Part shown: piece after piece, positions 22,520 through 34,636 of the stretch
How positions within the stretch are numbered: the stretch's first letter is position 1
How the letters are laid out: every line of letters begins with the position of its first letter
Assembly (NCBI GenBank): GCA_963921795.1
Contig: OY997661.1
Location: forward strand, 36,207,470 to 36,271,469
Direction of reading: 5' to 3'
Length of the DNA: 64,000 bases
Source of the DNA: Nannobrachium achirus
Taxonomy: Eukaryota > Chordata > Actinopteri > Myctophiformes > Myctophidae
Notes under the pieces: model-generated
What the model was told of the DNA's origin: nothing
The model's input: only the letters and a program-made list of their open reading frames with translations
Database searches by the model: none
Position numbers and translations under genes: made by a program

Positions 22520-24030
22520 ACCTAAAGAAATACTTCCTTTCAGCAGTACTTTAATTAATTGTGGACATTTATATACATATACAACTGTAAGGATACAAAA
22601 AAAGTCCAGTAGATCAAAGTAGGGACTATTACATATACAGCAGTAATACGTTGAACAATAACAATAAAAACAAATCTGAGTTAATTAAATTCATACCAAC
22701 ATTTAGCTACTCTCCCTTTCACAACAACATGCAATTATGAAGTGGAATGTTCTGTTTCTGAACAGGAATAATTGAATGAAATATTACTCATTAAAAAGCC
22801 AGCAGGCTCGCATATTGAATTAACCATGCGAATTGCTAATAATGTCACAGATATGATTTGATGTGAAGCATATTTAGCATTAAAACACATAAAGGCAAAA
22901 ATCCACCCAACACCTCAATATACATTCATGTTACACTTTTCAATGTCAACACTATATTCATTCATTTCATGTTCTTGTATAATAACATAAACATAATAAC
23001 ATAAACAAGATGACATTACATTAAGTCAATTCATGGATACAAACATTCGTGGAGTAGGATTTTTATTTCCTAAAGAGGACAAAGTAATGCAATATATTCA
23101 AAAACAGCAACTGGCTTAAATCTTTTACGTTAGAAAAACAGCAACTGGGTCCATCTTTTACATTAGAAAGCTTAAACAAAATGTTTGGTGAGATATAGCC
23201 TAGAGAACTCAGTGGACAGTGGAGTATAGGTGTTGTTAGCGTTAGACACTAGTGAATCATTTAGAGAAGCTGAATATGAATGCATCAAATAGACAATACA
23301 TGTCAGTAATTTTACCAGTGTTCTTTCACAAGTTAGCCTGATAATGTGTTGGGTGGGTGTGGCACTTTGTCATTGATTGGTCTATATCTTTACCATTCAC
23401 ATGTAATTCAGTCAAAGTAGTGAATAAGGATGGTGTTCCATTGTTATTAAAACTCAGTCATTGTCATTGTTTGTCTGAAAAGAACACTAGTGTGTAATTA
23501 TGATGGCTCATTGGTCAGTGATTGGTCCAATTTCACTGTCTTGACACCAAGGACCATTAACATGCTTGTCTTAGTCTACACTTTAGTATCTACCGTTCTT
23601 TCCTGTTGAGATTGGTACATTTCACCCAGTTTGTTTTTTCATCTCACTCACGTCACATTGTCTGCTGACCTAAATATGATTTTTGTGGGGGGTCCCCAAT
23701 TCAAATGATCATTTTGGGGAGGTTGTGGCGTGAAAATGTTCAGAACCACTGTAGTATAGTATGTTAACACATATGGTGCCAACCCCGAGTTTCCCGAGTT
23801 TGGCCTTAATTACTTAATTAGGTTAATTACACTCTCACCCATCTTGTGACAAAGTTTGTTGCTTCTGTGATAAAAAATAAGTCAGAAATCACATATTCAA
23901 CAAGTAATGTGACCAAAAACAAAGACAAATGCTTCCCATGAACCACAATATTGCTAAACCATGGCTCAAATGGCTCAAATATGAAATTCATAATAAGTCG
24001 CTATGACGAAATGCTTTTCAGTGCGTCCAG
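22520..24030. other. Non-coding 5' flank of ZNF-B
   Basis: No gene. The stretch is alignable with the ZNF-A flank to about 23,760 (including a diverged MITE end, ggttgtggcgtgaaaatg), then runs into AT-rich sequence specific to the B and C segments up to the hAT insertion. Confidence 0.55.
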
Positions 24031-24039
24031 GCCATAGAG

Positions 24040-25684
24040 CAGCGGCGGGAACATAGGGGGCGCGTGAGTGCTTGAGCGTACTGTTATGAGAGCCCATTGA
24101 TTCTCAGTCGTTCGCCCCAAACTGGCCAAACTGCATTCCTGGCACTCGGCCGATATCACACGTCGGCTTTGTCCCTTTCGAGGGCGTCACCCAGCGTCAT
24201 AGCCCGCCTCCACATCCTGGCTGTATGTCTACTCTGTGTGATGTAGCCATGTAGCTCTACAGTATTCTACCCCCACCTCCAAAATAATAATTTTGTTGTC
24301 GGAAACAGCGACTGCAAACGCATGATGCAATTCTATGGAGACGACTTTGATGAAGCCAGGCTGACACTGCATCGTGACGTTTGCCTGGAGATGGCAAAGA
24401 CCCAAGGACATCGCCTGTCTACCTTCAATGATGTCGTCAACTTTTTGAAGGGTGACCAGGGAGGCACCAGGAGAGGTGTTTGTGAAGAACTCACAAGACT
24501 GGTGAAACAAGCACTGACTATCCCTGTGACATCATGCAGCTCAGAAAGGTCATTTTCTGGCCTACGGAGACTGAAAACCTATCTGCGATCCACAATGGGG
24601 CAAGGAAGACTCAATCACCTTGCTCTGTTAGACTGTTACAGTGATTTGGCAAGGAAGATTGACCTGGATGTCATAGCCAATGACTTCATCTCAAGAGGAG
24701 CCCAGAGGAGAAACACGTTCCTGATAAATAAATGGTAGGTACTAAAAAACTAAAAAATACTGTACTGCATGATGCAAGGTTTACTATAATAGGCTAATTG
24801 TAATTTACTGTAGCAATATTGTTGTCAATGTCATGGTTGTAATACTTTTTTTTTTATTCCCCTCTCCCCCTTTTCATTTATAGAGATCCATGATGGCCAA
24901 GCAGCACTGCAGCAGGCACAGTGAAGGTGACAGACCGCGATCAGGGAGGGAGAGATGTTTCATCCACATTTTTTTTGACAATATTTATTAGGTTTTTTTT
25001 TCTCTTTTTCTTTTTACACAGAAAATATTACATAAAAAAAAAAAACATGTTCCTCCACAATTAAAATAGACAAAGATCTTGGGAAAAAAAGGTCTGTTTC
25101 TGCTTGTAGCATGTTAATGTAGGTGCAATATCATGCATTAATTACTGTGTTAAGATGTTGAAACACACTGATTGCTGAAAAGTCATGATTGCTCGTGTGT
25201 CATAAAAAATTCCTACAGTGCATTCATTTTATGACATCGTTATCGTACCACTGTACTATTGGCAAACTGTAAATAAAGTACTCAATGATGGAAAAAAAAT
25301 GCCTTTTCTTTTGCTGACATGAAATGGGATATTTTGATACCAATACGTTTGTACATTTACAGTTACTCAAGTATAGGCCTGTCTGCATTTTTAATTCAGG
25401 CTGCTCTGTTTCATTGGTTTTCAATTAAATTCAAAGGAGCTTTATTGGCATGATACCAAAGTGTCACAAAACTGCTGAAAATGGGGAACATATTAGCGTT
25501 GTGGGTTTTCAGTGCCCTCTAGTGGCCAAACATAGCAATGGTCATTATCATTTTGTCTAAGCGGCTGGCCGAGCAGGCGGGCGGGGGCGGGGGCGGGGGG
25601 GGAGGGCGGGGGGGGGAGGGGGGGGGGGGCGGGGCGGGGTCAAAAACGAGCACCCATTTGAATATTGAAACGTCACCGCCCCTG
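24040..25684 (+). mobile_element. hAT element, 1,645 bp, inserted only in the B segment
   Basis: The left terminus is CAGCGGCGGGAAC. The right terminus in reverse complement is CAGGGGCGGTGAC (10 of 13 identical). The 8-bp duplication ccatagag lies directly outside both ends (24,032-24,039 and 25,685-25,692). The paralogous C segment has a single ccatagag (33,598-33,605) with no element, a clean empty site. The interior encodes the C-terminal part of a hAT transposase (24,322-24,738) and has a very G-rich right part (25,575-25,640). At 1.6 kb it is too short for a full transposase gene, so it is an internally deleted derivative that would need an enzyme supplied in trans. Confidence 0.88.
24322..24738 (+). 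pseudogene. hAT transposase C-terminal fragment (ZMYM1-like)
   Basis: This 138-codon frame ends in the hAT dimerisation region with the hallmark SSERSFSGLRRLKTYLR followed by the R-L-L-A-L-L pattern. That C-terminal region is shared by hAT transposases and the domesticated ZMYM1-type proteins (family knowledge). The frame extends upstream of the first ATG, so that Met is probably internal. DDE catalytic residues and any BED or MYM zinc finger are absent, consistent with deletion of the 5' part. A possible last intron follows: aaatg|gtaggt donor near 24,736 and tttatag acceptor near 24,883, both giving a stop at once. It is not expected to make an active enzyme. Confidence 0.8.
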
Positions 25685-25692
25685 CCATAGAG

Positions 25693-25705
25693 TATATATA
25701 AAAGG
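25693..25705 (+). promoter_or_regulatory. TATA box (B copy), abutted by the hAT insertion
   Basis: tatatataaaagg begins immediately after the right target duplication of the hAT element. The same box at 33,606-33,618 in the C segment has its original upstream DNA. In the B copy any upstream promoter DNA has been moved 1.65 kb away. Confidence 0.5.
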
Positions 25706-25959
25706 TCCAGGCTAGTCAATTTCACCTTTATTACACACGATGGCGCCATTGTCAGATTAGTGTACCCCCTGCTGAAGTGAAACCAATGGACTGAAGCAAG
25801 CCAGCCAGGGTGTGTGTTTGTGACACACTATCTACTTGTGTTGTGATCATCACCCACCAACAACTCTAGTCTGCCTGCCTATCGTTACATTATTCTGCAG
25901 CTTCATCATCACATCAAACAAACGAGTGGGTCGCTGTAATTTCTACTTCACCATCAAAG

Positions 25960-26082
25960 ATGGCGACGCTGCGCTACAACAGCAGCGGGACTATCCATTT
26001 TACTCATCATCATCATGATCACCGTTTGAGCGCTGCTCAATCAACTCCAACGGTGCAGACTGCTCCAAACGGCAAACGGTGA
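25960..26082 (+). CDS. Putative 40-aa His-rich ORF (B copy)
   Basis: An ATG in strong initiation context (aaagATGG) opens a 40-codon frame beginning MATLRYNSSG with a HHHHDHR stretch, ending in TGA just before a consensus donor (ctgg|gtaagt, 26,093/26,094). It follows a TATA box by about 255 bp and a seven-codon upstream ORF. It could be a 5' leader ORF of a plus-strand transcript rather than a gene product. No family is recognised. The copy in the C segment (33,873-33,995) reads the same. Confidence 0.25.
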   Translation: MATLRYNSSGTIHFTHHHHDHRLSAAQSTPTVQTAPNGKR

Positions 26083-26109
26083 TAGTTCGCTGGGTAAGTG
26101 GCTCAAACG

Positions 26110-26387
26110 TGCTGGCTGCGGTGCCGCCGCCGCGTCACCGGGCCGGTTCTCCCCGTCCCCGATCAACTCCAAACGGGCAGTCTTCTCCAAGCGGCGTCGC
26201 GGTGCCGGGCCGGTTCGGTTCTCTAGACGCCGATCAACTCCAAGCGGGCAGGCTCTTCCAAACGGTGACGCGGAGCCGGGCCGGTTCGGTTCCAAACGCC
26301 GTGATACGGCTCCTTCGCGGGTCGCCGTCAAGTCGTCCTGGTCAACGTACCACGATGTCCCGATCACGCACCGTGATGTCCCGGTCC
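26110..26387. repeat. GC/CpG-rich degenerate tandem block (B copy)
   Basis: A block of about 75 bp recurs with variation: ccgggccggttc, then gatcaactccaa(a/g)cggg, then ctccaa(a/g)cgg. It is markedly CpG-rich in otherwise AT-rich surroundings, so it may be a CpG island or a minisatellite. It is duplicated at 34,029-34,300. Confidence 0.6.
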
Positions 26388-27037
26388 ATTTCAAATATGA
26401 CAATTTTGGGGAGGTTGTGGCGTGAAAAGGTTCAGAACCACTGCAGTATAGAATGTTAATACAATATAACTTTCACATTTGAGTGGTTGTATTCTGTCTC
26501 CCCTGCTATTCTATTGAGTCATTTAGATCATGTGTACGGTAGGTGAGACATGACCTTTGACACCATCTGTTTCACAGATTTTGACCTGAATGTTTTTTTT
26601 TCTTCTTCTTCCCCCCCCCCCTTTTTTCTAATTCATGTAATACTTAATTCAGAAATCTAAACAGCATGTGGTGCAGTAAGATATTAAAGGGATATTTCAC
26701 TTAAAAAAAAACTCTTAGACATTTTATTGTCTAATCAGGCTTTTATGAACACCCTGAACAGATTTTAATTTGATACTTTAGATATTTGATGGAAATGTTA
26801 CCAGGCCCTCCTCCTCCAGGGCTTCTCTCCATACACACCCATTGTAATTCCTGTCTGTTGTTATGTATCAGGCCCTACTTGATTCGATAGGTACACGCAA
26901 TGTGTAACTGCATCTTGATTTCTATCACTGCGCAACAAAGCGACGCACGCACACCAACGAATGCATGCACAATGCACATGAAGACAAATGCCTGCATGTT
27001 GACAAAAGTTGTCTACCCCCCCCCACCCCCCCACCCC

Positions 27038-27038
<1 letters not shown>

Positions 27039-27101
<63 letters not shown>
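27039..27101. repeat. CA microsatellite (C copy)
   Basis: About 31 CA units after C-runs; shorter than its B counterpart. Confidence 0.95.
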
Positions 27102-27102
<1 letters not shown>

Positions 27103-27694
27103 CCCCAATGTGATAAATACATGTGTCAATGGCCCCATTAATGTCCTTTTTTATAAGCAAGGCCTACACATACACTCCATGTATTGAAGTGATTATTACT
27201 TAAAGGGGTACTGTCAACTAAAAGGGTACTGTCACTTTAAAAAGTCATCTTAAAATATGAGTTAATATTTTTATGATGGGAATGCGCAATTATAAGCCAA
27301 TCAAATTAATTGACTGTACTTAGACTACTTACTGTACTGGTCAGCTGCTGTTGGGGGGCGAGGGGCAGATTACACTGTGACATGAGTTTCAGACTATTTC
27401 AGACCGTTTTCAGATAGACAACGTGACCTACTGTATCATACTATTATCATTTCGGGGCGTGTCAGCAGGCCTTTAAGAGATATTCACGTTTAAGTAATTA
27501 GTGCTTATTAAACATAACGCTTATTGCTTCAGTCATCAAATACATTTCAGTAGTGCTTTTTGTGGGCGAGAGACTCTGGACTTGTCAGCTGACGCATGCA
27601 GTATTTGGGATCAGCTTTGTCCTTGTACAGACTATGGTGGTGTATATGTTACAGTCAGTTTGGGTAACTCAGTTAGATTGGGGTAAGAGTGCTC

Positions 27695-28075
27695 GTTTTG
27701 CAGTTCACCACATCATACCCGCTCCAGTGATCTCCTTATGTTAAAGGCTCCTCCAGTGCACACAGTACTGGGCAATTGGCAGCTTTTTCCATCAGCGGCA
27801 ACCTGGAACTTACTTAAAAAATCCTTAAAACTGTCCTCCCTGCCATCTCTTGGCAGGTTCAAAGCATTGATCCTTACTACCTTTAATCATGATTGCACAT
27901 GTTTCACTTGATTTATTAGTTGCCACTCTTTTGTAAATGACTCAGTTTAATCTATAATGTTTTAGATATTGTGTTTTTTAATTGTTCTGTATTAACCTTG
28001 GCTACATTGAAAATGAGGGCTTGCCCTCAACTGTTCTTCGAGTATAAATAAAGGTGATGATGATGGTGGTGGTGT
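27695..28075 (+). mobile_element. LINE reverse-transcriptase tail (C copy)
   Basis: Same fragment as at 18,125-18,505 (offset 9,570), carried along by the segmental duplication and not an independent insertion. Confidence 0.65.
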
Positions 28076-28401
28076 TGGCTGTGTTCAAGGCCTCCAAGCC
28101 TGGGGATGCAGACATTATGACATGGTTCAGACATATAGTCAATAGATGACTATGTCAGTAATTTCATCAGTGTTCTTTCACAAGTTAGCCTGATAACTTG
28201 TTGGTTGGGTGTGACACCATTGTCATTGATTGGTCTATATCTTTATTCAGATGCAATTCAGTCAAAGCAGTGCATAAGGATGGTGTTCCATTGTCAATAA
28301 AGGTCAATCATTGTCATAGTTTTGTCTGAAAAGAACGTGATGGGTCAGTGAGTGGTATATATCTTTTTACATCCACCTGTAATTCAGTCACAAAAAAACT
28401 A

Positions 28402-28467
<66 letters not shown>
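28402..28467. repeat. TA then GA microsatellite (C copy)
   Basis: Compared with 18,834-18,899 the TA tract is shorter and the GA tract longer, marking slippage after duplication. Confidence 0.95.
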
Positions 28468-28469
<2 letters not shown>

Positions 28470-30050
28470 GAGAATGAGTAAGTTGTCTAAGTAGGTCCTA
28501 ATAGATAACATCCAGGGATATATCTTAACAATGGACAACATTTCAAGCAGAACATTTCAACTCATTCAGCTACTTGATTTTGGGCTTTTATTTGTCTCAA
28601 CAGTAGCAGGCACCAGGCTTTTATTGAAAGGAGGCATGCACAAGAGAGAATGCCTATATCCATATTTTTTCAAAAAGATCAGCATGAATAAATCAACTTT
28701 TTGTGTCAGTTTGAACCCAGTAAATTGTACTGGGCTCATGTATTGAACCAAAGTAGGCTTCTGTATGAAATGCAGTTACAGGTGGACACTGGTCATTTTA
28801 ACTCAACGGTCAAGTTTTTTAACTCACGGTCAAGAGGTATTTCCCTCAAACCTTTAAATCCTAAAAGTACCCCTTTTATATCCTAAATTAACCCGGTGGA
28901 TTACCTTGTATCAAAACCAAATACTTGTTCAAAGGGCCCACACTCATTCACACCTCACGCCCTCTGGGCAACTGATCTATCTACAACTCTGCAAAACTAA
29001 ACTTCAAGGTTGACAGAGAGAAGGAGAAGGAGAGAGGAGGAGAACAAATAGACAGACAAATGCCTCATTGCCTCAATCACTCACTGTTGAGTATATTTCC
29101 TTCACACTGGGTTGTATTTGCAGCTTTCATAAAACACTCCAACATGTAAACCGTGTATCTTGGATGCACCACATATAAGATGAATTTCAATTTTATAACC
29201 CCACATTTCTCACAGCATGATGTGCCATGGAATCTCATCACTCAATCCTTTACAGAATAAACAGAACCACTGTACCCACTCATCCACATAAATGTTTCTG
29301 CAATTCATCAATGTCTTGTCTAGTTCACCACAACACAAATGCAAATCTTATCTTAAATACATTTCCCAAATCTGGGGGTGTTTGATGACTTAATATTCAG
29401 ACAAAATAATATGTGTAACACTGTGTTTTCATTGTAGTTAATGTAGCCTAATTCCATTTGGACTGGAATGTTTGATGGATTTATATTTTAACTTGAGTGC
29501 AGGATCAATACAACCTAAACTTTATACTGTATATGATCATCTGATGTGATTAAATCACATGGGCCTATATTGTTTTGCTAACAACAGTATAAACGAAGAA
29601 GGACAAAACTTTATTATGTTTACTCATAATTAGACTATGTGACTAAGAGAGTGATTTCATGGCGTATCATGTTTTGTCTGAGGTGAACTGTCTCAGGATT
29701 TAAACATGTGCGATGTCTCCTGAAATGGAACACTGGATATTTATCAAATCATTCTGCTACAATCATTCTGCTACGTTTTAAAGGTCTGTCTTCGTCATTG
29801 TTTTCTAAGGAACACTGGTGTGTGATTTTACACAATGCTGTACCCACTCTTGCTATGGCAATGTAAGCGTATGTTTTATCATGCCAATAAACTCCTTTGA
29901 ATTGAATTGTGTAATGATGATGGCTCAGTGTGGTCAGTGATTGGTCTATAGCTTTGACATTCACATTATTGCAGTCAGTAAACATAAGAAAGGGACATCA
30001 AGTAGGTCATAATGAATAACAAGACAGGAATGTATCTTATTTCAACAATG

Positions 30051-30056
30051 TTTATT
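30051..30056 (-). terminator. Polyadenylation signal of ZNF-C
   Basis: Minus-strand AATAAA at the position corresponding to the ZNF-B signal. Confidence 0.6.
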
Positions 30057-30390
30057 ACGTTCAAGCAGAAAATCCAACACATTCAGGAACTTTTTTTTAG
30101 ACATCTACATGTATAATAAGCTCATATACATTTCAGTTTATCAGTTGTATTAAACAACTAGAAATGGTTGCTCAGTACATATCTGCACCAGGCCGGGTGC
30201 ATGATGTATGACTCCATATTTGGACATGGATTCAGTGCAATCTGACCCAGTTGGCCTTCAATATAAAAGTAACCCTAGGGTGTGGCCTTTCCAGTGGTTA
30301 CAGCATACAGACATAAAAACACACACAAGGGTAAAAAATAAAGAAAAAAATCCCTTGTCATCAGCCTAGTGGGATAAGATATATACACTA

Positions 30391-31894
30391 TCATGTTGCA
30401 GTGTTTTTGTGGATGTTCTGATGTGTTTTCAGATTATCCTTTCTACTGAAACTCTTTCCACATTGACTGCAAGGGCATGGTTTAAATCCTGTGTGCACTA
30501 GCTTGTGCTCATTTAAACTATCTAATCGACTAAAAGACTTTCCACACTGATCACATCCATATGGTTTCTCACCAGTGTGAATTCTCTGGTGTGTTTTAAG
30601 ATGGGATATTTGAGAGAAGTGTTTCCCACACTGGTCACATCCATAGGGTTTCTCACCGGTGTGAATTCTCTGGTGTGTTTTAAGGCTGGATATTTGAGAG
30701 AAGTGTTTCCCACACTGGTCACATCCATAGGGGTTTTCACCAGTGTGAATTCTCTGGTGTACTATTAATTCATCATTCCTCTTAAATCTGCTCCCACACT
30801 GGTCACAGTGGTATGGTTTGATTCCAATGTGAATTCTCTGGTGTCTTTTAAGGCTGGATATTTGAGAGAAATATGTTCCACACTGAACACATCCATAGGG
30901 TTTCTCACCAGTGTGAATTCTCTGATGTATTATTAATTCTGCATTTGTCTTAAACCTGCTCCCACACTGTTCACACTGGTATGGTCTTTCTCCAGTGTGA
31001 ATTCTCTGGTGCATTTTAAGGTCCTTCTTTGCATTGAACTGTTTTCCACACTGGTCACATCCATAGGGTTTCTCACCAGTGTGAATTCTCTGGTGTGTTT
31101 CAAGGCCAGTCTTTCTAGTGAAGTGTTTTCCACACTGATCACAGCTGTGATGTTTGGGTTTAGTCAAGCTTCTTTGTTCATTTACTGCTGGTAGGACAGG
31201 GAAGCCAGATGGATGATGCAACACTGGATTGGAAACAAGGACAAAGGGAAGATATTTGAGAAGGTTACATCATATAGGATTTAAAATTACATTAAAACCT
31301 GCCTCCTTGACAACCATCTTGATTTTTGCTTTTTAATAAATACACAATTTAATCCTAGTGTAATCCATTTTCACATATTCATTTGGCCTTTAAGTCAATG
31401 GTAATTTAACGTATGAATGACATAATAATCTATGACACCTGATGATGCAACACTGTATTGAAAACAAAGACAATGAAGATGGTGGAAAGATGGATTAAAA
31501 CGTTACATTATGAATCCCTCTTTGACTACAATATTGTCCTGACCCTACAATCATTTATCAAAACTATTTTTCTTAGGTATTTTATAGTCATATAGCTAAA
31601 TTAGCTTGTCTAACAAAATAATCCATGACAGACAACATCTCCAAATGCATATTTTTAAATTTTTACATGTCATTAAAGAGTAAACATGGCAGTAATACTG
31701 AAACCACTTGGATTATAAAGTGATGCAAAACAAAATGTGAGATATTAGAAGAGACTAAACGTTACAAATCTAACCTACAACAAAGTTACATACCAAATGA
31801 ACAGACAATCAAAGTATAACTTACAGATATCTTGAAGGTCTTTGGGTTCCTCCTGTTCATCAGAATTGTTCCTGGTGCAGTCTAGAGAGTTCAT
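30391..31894 (-). CDS. C2H2 zinc-finger protein, 9 fingers (ZNF-C)
   Basis: Exon 1 is 31,894-31,825 and exon 2 is 31,223-30,391. The donor (GTAAG) and acceptor (CAG then TGTTGCATC) match ZNF-B. The predicted 300-aa protein is identical to ZNF-B through all nine fingers and the leader, so no functional divergence has occurred since the segment duplicated. The intron is 601 bp, 2 bp shorter than in B. Flanks are equally conserved, so the identity reflects recency or gene conversion and does not show selection on the protein. Both copies keep full promoters and polyadenylation signals, so both could be expressed. Confidence 0.87.
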
Positions 31895-31991
31895 CTTCAC
31901 CTGAAGTCTGGAGTCAGTCAGTCAGTTCTGGTTGAAATGATTGATATCCTGGAGGAGTTGTGGAGTCGAGACATTACAACTACATACTCTT

Positions 31992-32077
31992 CTTATACTA
32001 GAGAGCCTGAGGTGGAGCCTCTAACTGCTTCAATGATTGGCCAAAGAGGAGAACAATAGAAACCTCTGTCCACCAAT
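31992..32077 (-). promoter_or_regulatory. TATA/CCAAT promoter of ZNF-C
   Basis: TATAAG (31,997-31,992), CCAAT (32,040-32,036) and inverted CCAAT (32,077-32,073), spaced as in ZNF-B. Confidence 0.6.
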
Positions 32078-33605
32078 CACAACCTACCTAAAGAAATACT
32101 TCCTTTCAGCAGTACTTTAATTAATTGTGGACATTTATATACATATACAACTGTAAGGATACAAAAAAAGTCCAGTAGATCAAAGTAGGGACTATTACAT
32201 ATACAGCAGTAATACGTTGAACAATAACAATAAAAACAAATCTGAGTTAATTAAATTCATACCAACATTTAGCTACTCTCCCTTTCACAACAACATGCAA
32301 TTATGAAGTGGAATGTTCTGTTTCTGAACAGGAATAATTGAATGAAATATTACTCATTAAAAAGCCAGCAGGCTCGCATATTGAATTAACCATGCGAATT
32401 GCTAATAATGTCACAGATATGATTTGATGTGAAGCATATTTAGCATTAAAACACATAAAGGCAAAAATCCACCCAACACCTCAATATACATTCATGTTAC
32501 ACTTTTCAATGTCAACACTATATTCATTCATTTCATGTTCTTGTATAATAACATAAACATAATAACATAAACAAGATGACATTACATTAAGTCAATTCAT
32601 GGATACAAACATTCGTGGAGTAGGATTTTTATTTCCTAAAGAGGACAAAGTAATGCAATATATTCAAAAACAGCAACTGGCTTAAATCTTTTACGTTAGA
32701 AAAACAGCAACTGGGTCCATCTTTTACATTAGAAAGCTTAAACAAAATGTTTGGTGAGATATAGCCTAGAGAACTCAGTGGACAGTGGAGTATAGGTGTT
32801 GTTAGCGTTAGACACTAGTGAATCATTTAGAGAAGCTGAATATGAATGCATCAAATAGACAATACATGTCAGTAATTTTACCAGTGTTCTTTCACAAGTT
32901 AGCCTGATAATGTGTTGGGTGGGTGTGGCACTTTGTCATTGATTGGTCTATATCTTTACCATTCACATGTAATTCAGTCAAAGTAGTGAATAAGGATGGT
33001 GTTCCATTGTTATTAAAACTCAGTCATTGTCATTGTTTGTCTGAAAAGAACACTAGTGTGTAATTATGATGGCTCATTGGTCAGTGATTGGTCCAATTTC
33101 ACTGTCTTGACACCAAGGACCATTAACATGCTTGTCTTAGTCTACACTTTAGTATCTACCGTTCTTTCCTGTTGAGATTGGTACATTTCACCCAGTTTGT
33201 TTTTTCATCTCACTCACGTCACATTGTCTGCTGACCTAAATATGATTTTTGTGGGGGGTCCCCAATTCAAATGATCATTTTGGGGAGGTTGTGGCGTGAA
33301 AATGTTCAGAACCACTGTAGTATAGTATGTTAACACATATGGTGCCAACCCCGAGTTTCCCGAGTTTGGCCTTAATTACTTAATTAGGTTAATTACACTC
33401 TCACCCATCTTGTGACAAAGTTTGTTGCTTCTGTGATAAAAAATAAGTCAGAAATCACATATTCAACAAGTAATGTGACCAAAAACAAAGACAAATGCTT
33501 CCCATGAACCACAATATTGCTAAACCATGGCTCAAATGGCTCAAATATGAAATTCATAATAAGTCGCTATGACGAAATGCTTTTCAGTGCGTCCAGGCCA
33601 TAGAG

Positions 33606-33618
33606 TATATATAAAAGG
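33606..33618 (+). promoter_or_regulatory. TATA box (C copy, undisturbed)
   Basis: tatatataaaagg just right of the empty hAT target site. It could drive a plus-strand transcript through the small ORF at 33,873 and the donor at 34,006/34,007. Confidence 0.45.
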
Positions 33619-33872
33619 TCCAGGCTAGTCAATTTCACCTTTATTACACACGATGGCGCCATTGTCAGATTAGTGTACCCCCTGCTGAAGTGAAACCAAT
33701 GGACTGAAGCAAGCCAGCCAGGGTGTGTGTTTGTGACACACTATCTACTTGTGTTGTGATCATCACCCACCAACAACTCTAGTCTGCCTGCCTATCGTTA
33801 CATTATTCTGCAGCTTCATCATCACATCAAACAAACGAGTGGGTCGCTGTAATTTCTACTTCACCATCAAAG

Positions 33873-33995
33873 ATGGCGACGCTGCGCTACAACAGCAGCG
33901 GGACTATCCATTTTACTCATCATCATCATGATCACCGTTTGAGCGCTGCTCAATCAACTCCAACGGTGCAGACTGCTCCAAACGGCAAACGGTGA
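33873..33995 (+). CDS. Putative 40-aa His-rich ORF (C copy)
   Basis: Same frame as 25,960-26,082, in strong ATG context and ending just before the ctgg|gtaagt donor. In this copy the transcript could continue to the exon at 34,637, which the B copy lacks. A diverged relative of the region around this ATG appears again at about 34,500-34,700 (shared ctctagtct, gtgggtc, caaaga and acaacagcagc blocks), so the locus contains an internal duplication. Confidence 0.25.
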   Translation: MATLRYNSSGTIHFTHHHHDHRLSAAQSTPTVQTAPNGKR

Positions 33996-34028
33996 TAGTT
34001 CGCTGGGTAAGTGGCTCAAACGTGCTGG

Positions 34029-34300
34029 CTGCGGTGCCGCCGCCGCGTCACCGGGCCGGTTCTCCCCGTCCCCGATCAACTCCAAACGGGCAGTCTTCTC
34101 CAAGCGGCGTCGCGGTGCCGGGCCGGTTCGGTTCTCTAGACGCCGATCAACTCCAAGCGGGCAGGCTCTTCCAAACGGTGACGCGGAGCCGGGCCGGTTC
34201 GGTTCCAAACGCCGTGATACGGCTCCTTCGCGGGTCGCCGTCAAGTCGTCCTGGTCAACGTACCACGATGTCCCGATCACGCACCGTGATGTCCCGGTCC
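34029..34300. repeat. GC/CpG-rich degenerate tandem block (C copy)
   Basis: Counterpart of 26,110-26,387. CpG-rich sequence continues in single copy to about 34,500, where a TCA repeat (about 34,515-34,548) begins. Confidence 0.6.
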
Positions 34301-34514
34301 TCACGCTGCTTAGCCGTCGGCCGGACCGATTGTCCGCACGCCGTGATGTCCTGGTTCCTCCTGGTCCACTCCAAACGATTGTGGTTCATCATCACCTCAG
34401 TAACCTTACCTCAGTAACTAAAAACCTGCCCACGCTAGCCGGAACAGCGGCCCGTCGGGATAGTGAGCGGACCCCCACAAGAATTAGTCGGTCGCGGTGA
34501 CAAACAACATATTC

Positions 34515-34548
<34 letters not shown>

Positions 34549-34636
34549 CAACACACTCTAGTCTATCACGGGCTGCTGTGAATGTCCTGTTAGTGGGTCA
34601 CTGTGACAAAAAAACGTGTTCTATTTCATTACAACA

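Larger units (their letters stand above)
16811..26387. repeat. Segmental duplication, copy 1 (B segment, 9.6 kb)
   Basis: The segment from 16,811 (atttcaaatatgacaat) recurs from 26,388 almost base for base, carrying the same microsatellites, LINE tail, ZNF gene and GC-rich block. The junction at 26,387/26,388 joins the end of the segment (gatgtcccggtcc) to its beginning, so the copies are in direct tandem. The start falls inside a hAT MITE end. Copy 1 is 1,653 bp longer because of the hAT insertion at 24,040-25,684. Confidence 0.92.
26388..34300. repeat. Segmental duplication, copy 2 (C segment, 7.9 kb)
   Basis: It is near-identical to 16,811-26,387, minus the 1,645-bp hAT element and one 8-bp target copy. 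Small differences sit in the C-tract, CA and TA/GA microsatellites and a few bases (gaagacagac in B versus gaacagac in C near 31,800). After 34,300 the sequence diverges, so 34,301 marks the right limit of the duplicated segment. Confidence 0.92.
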
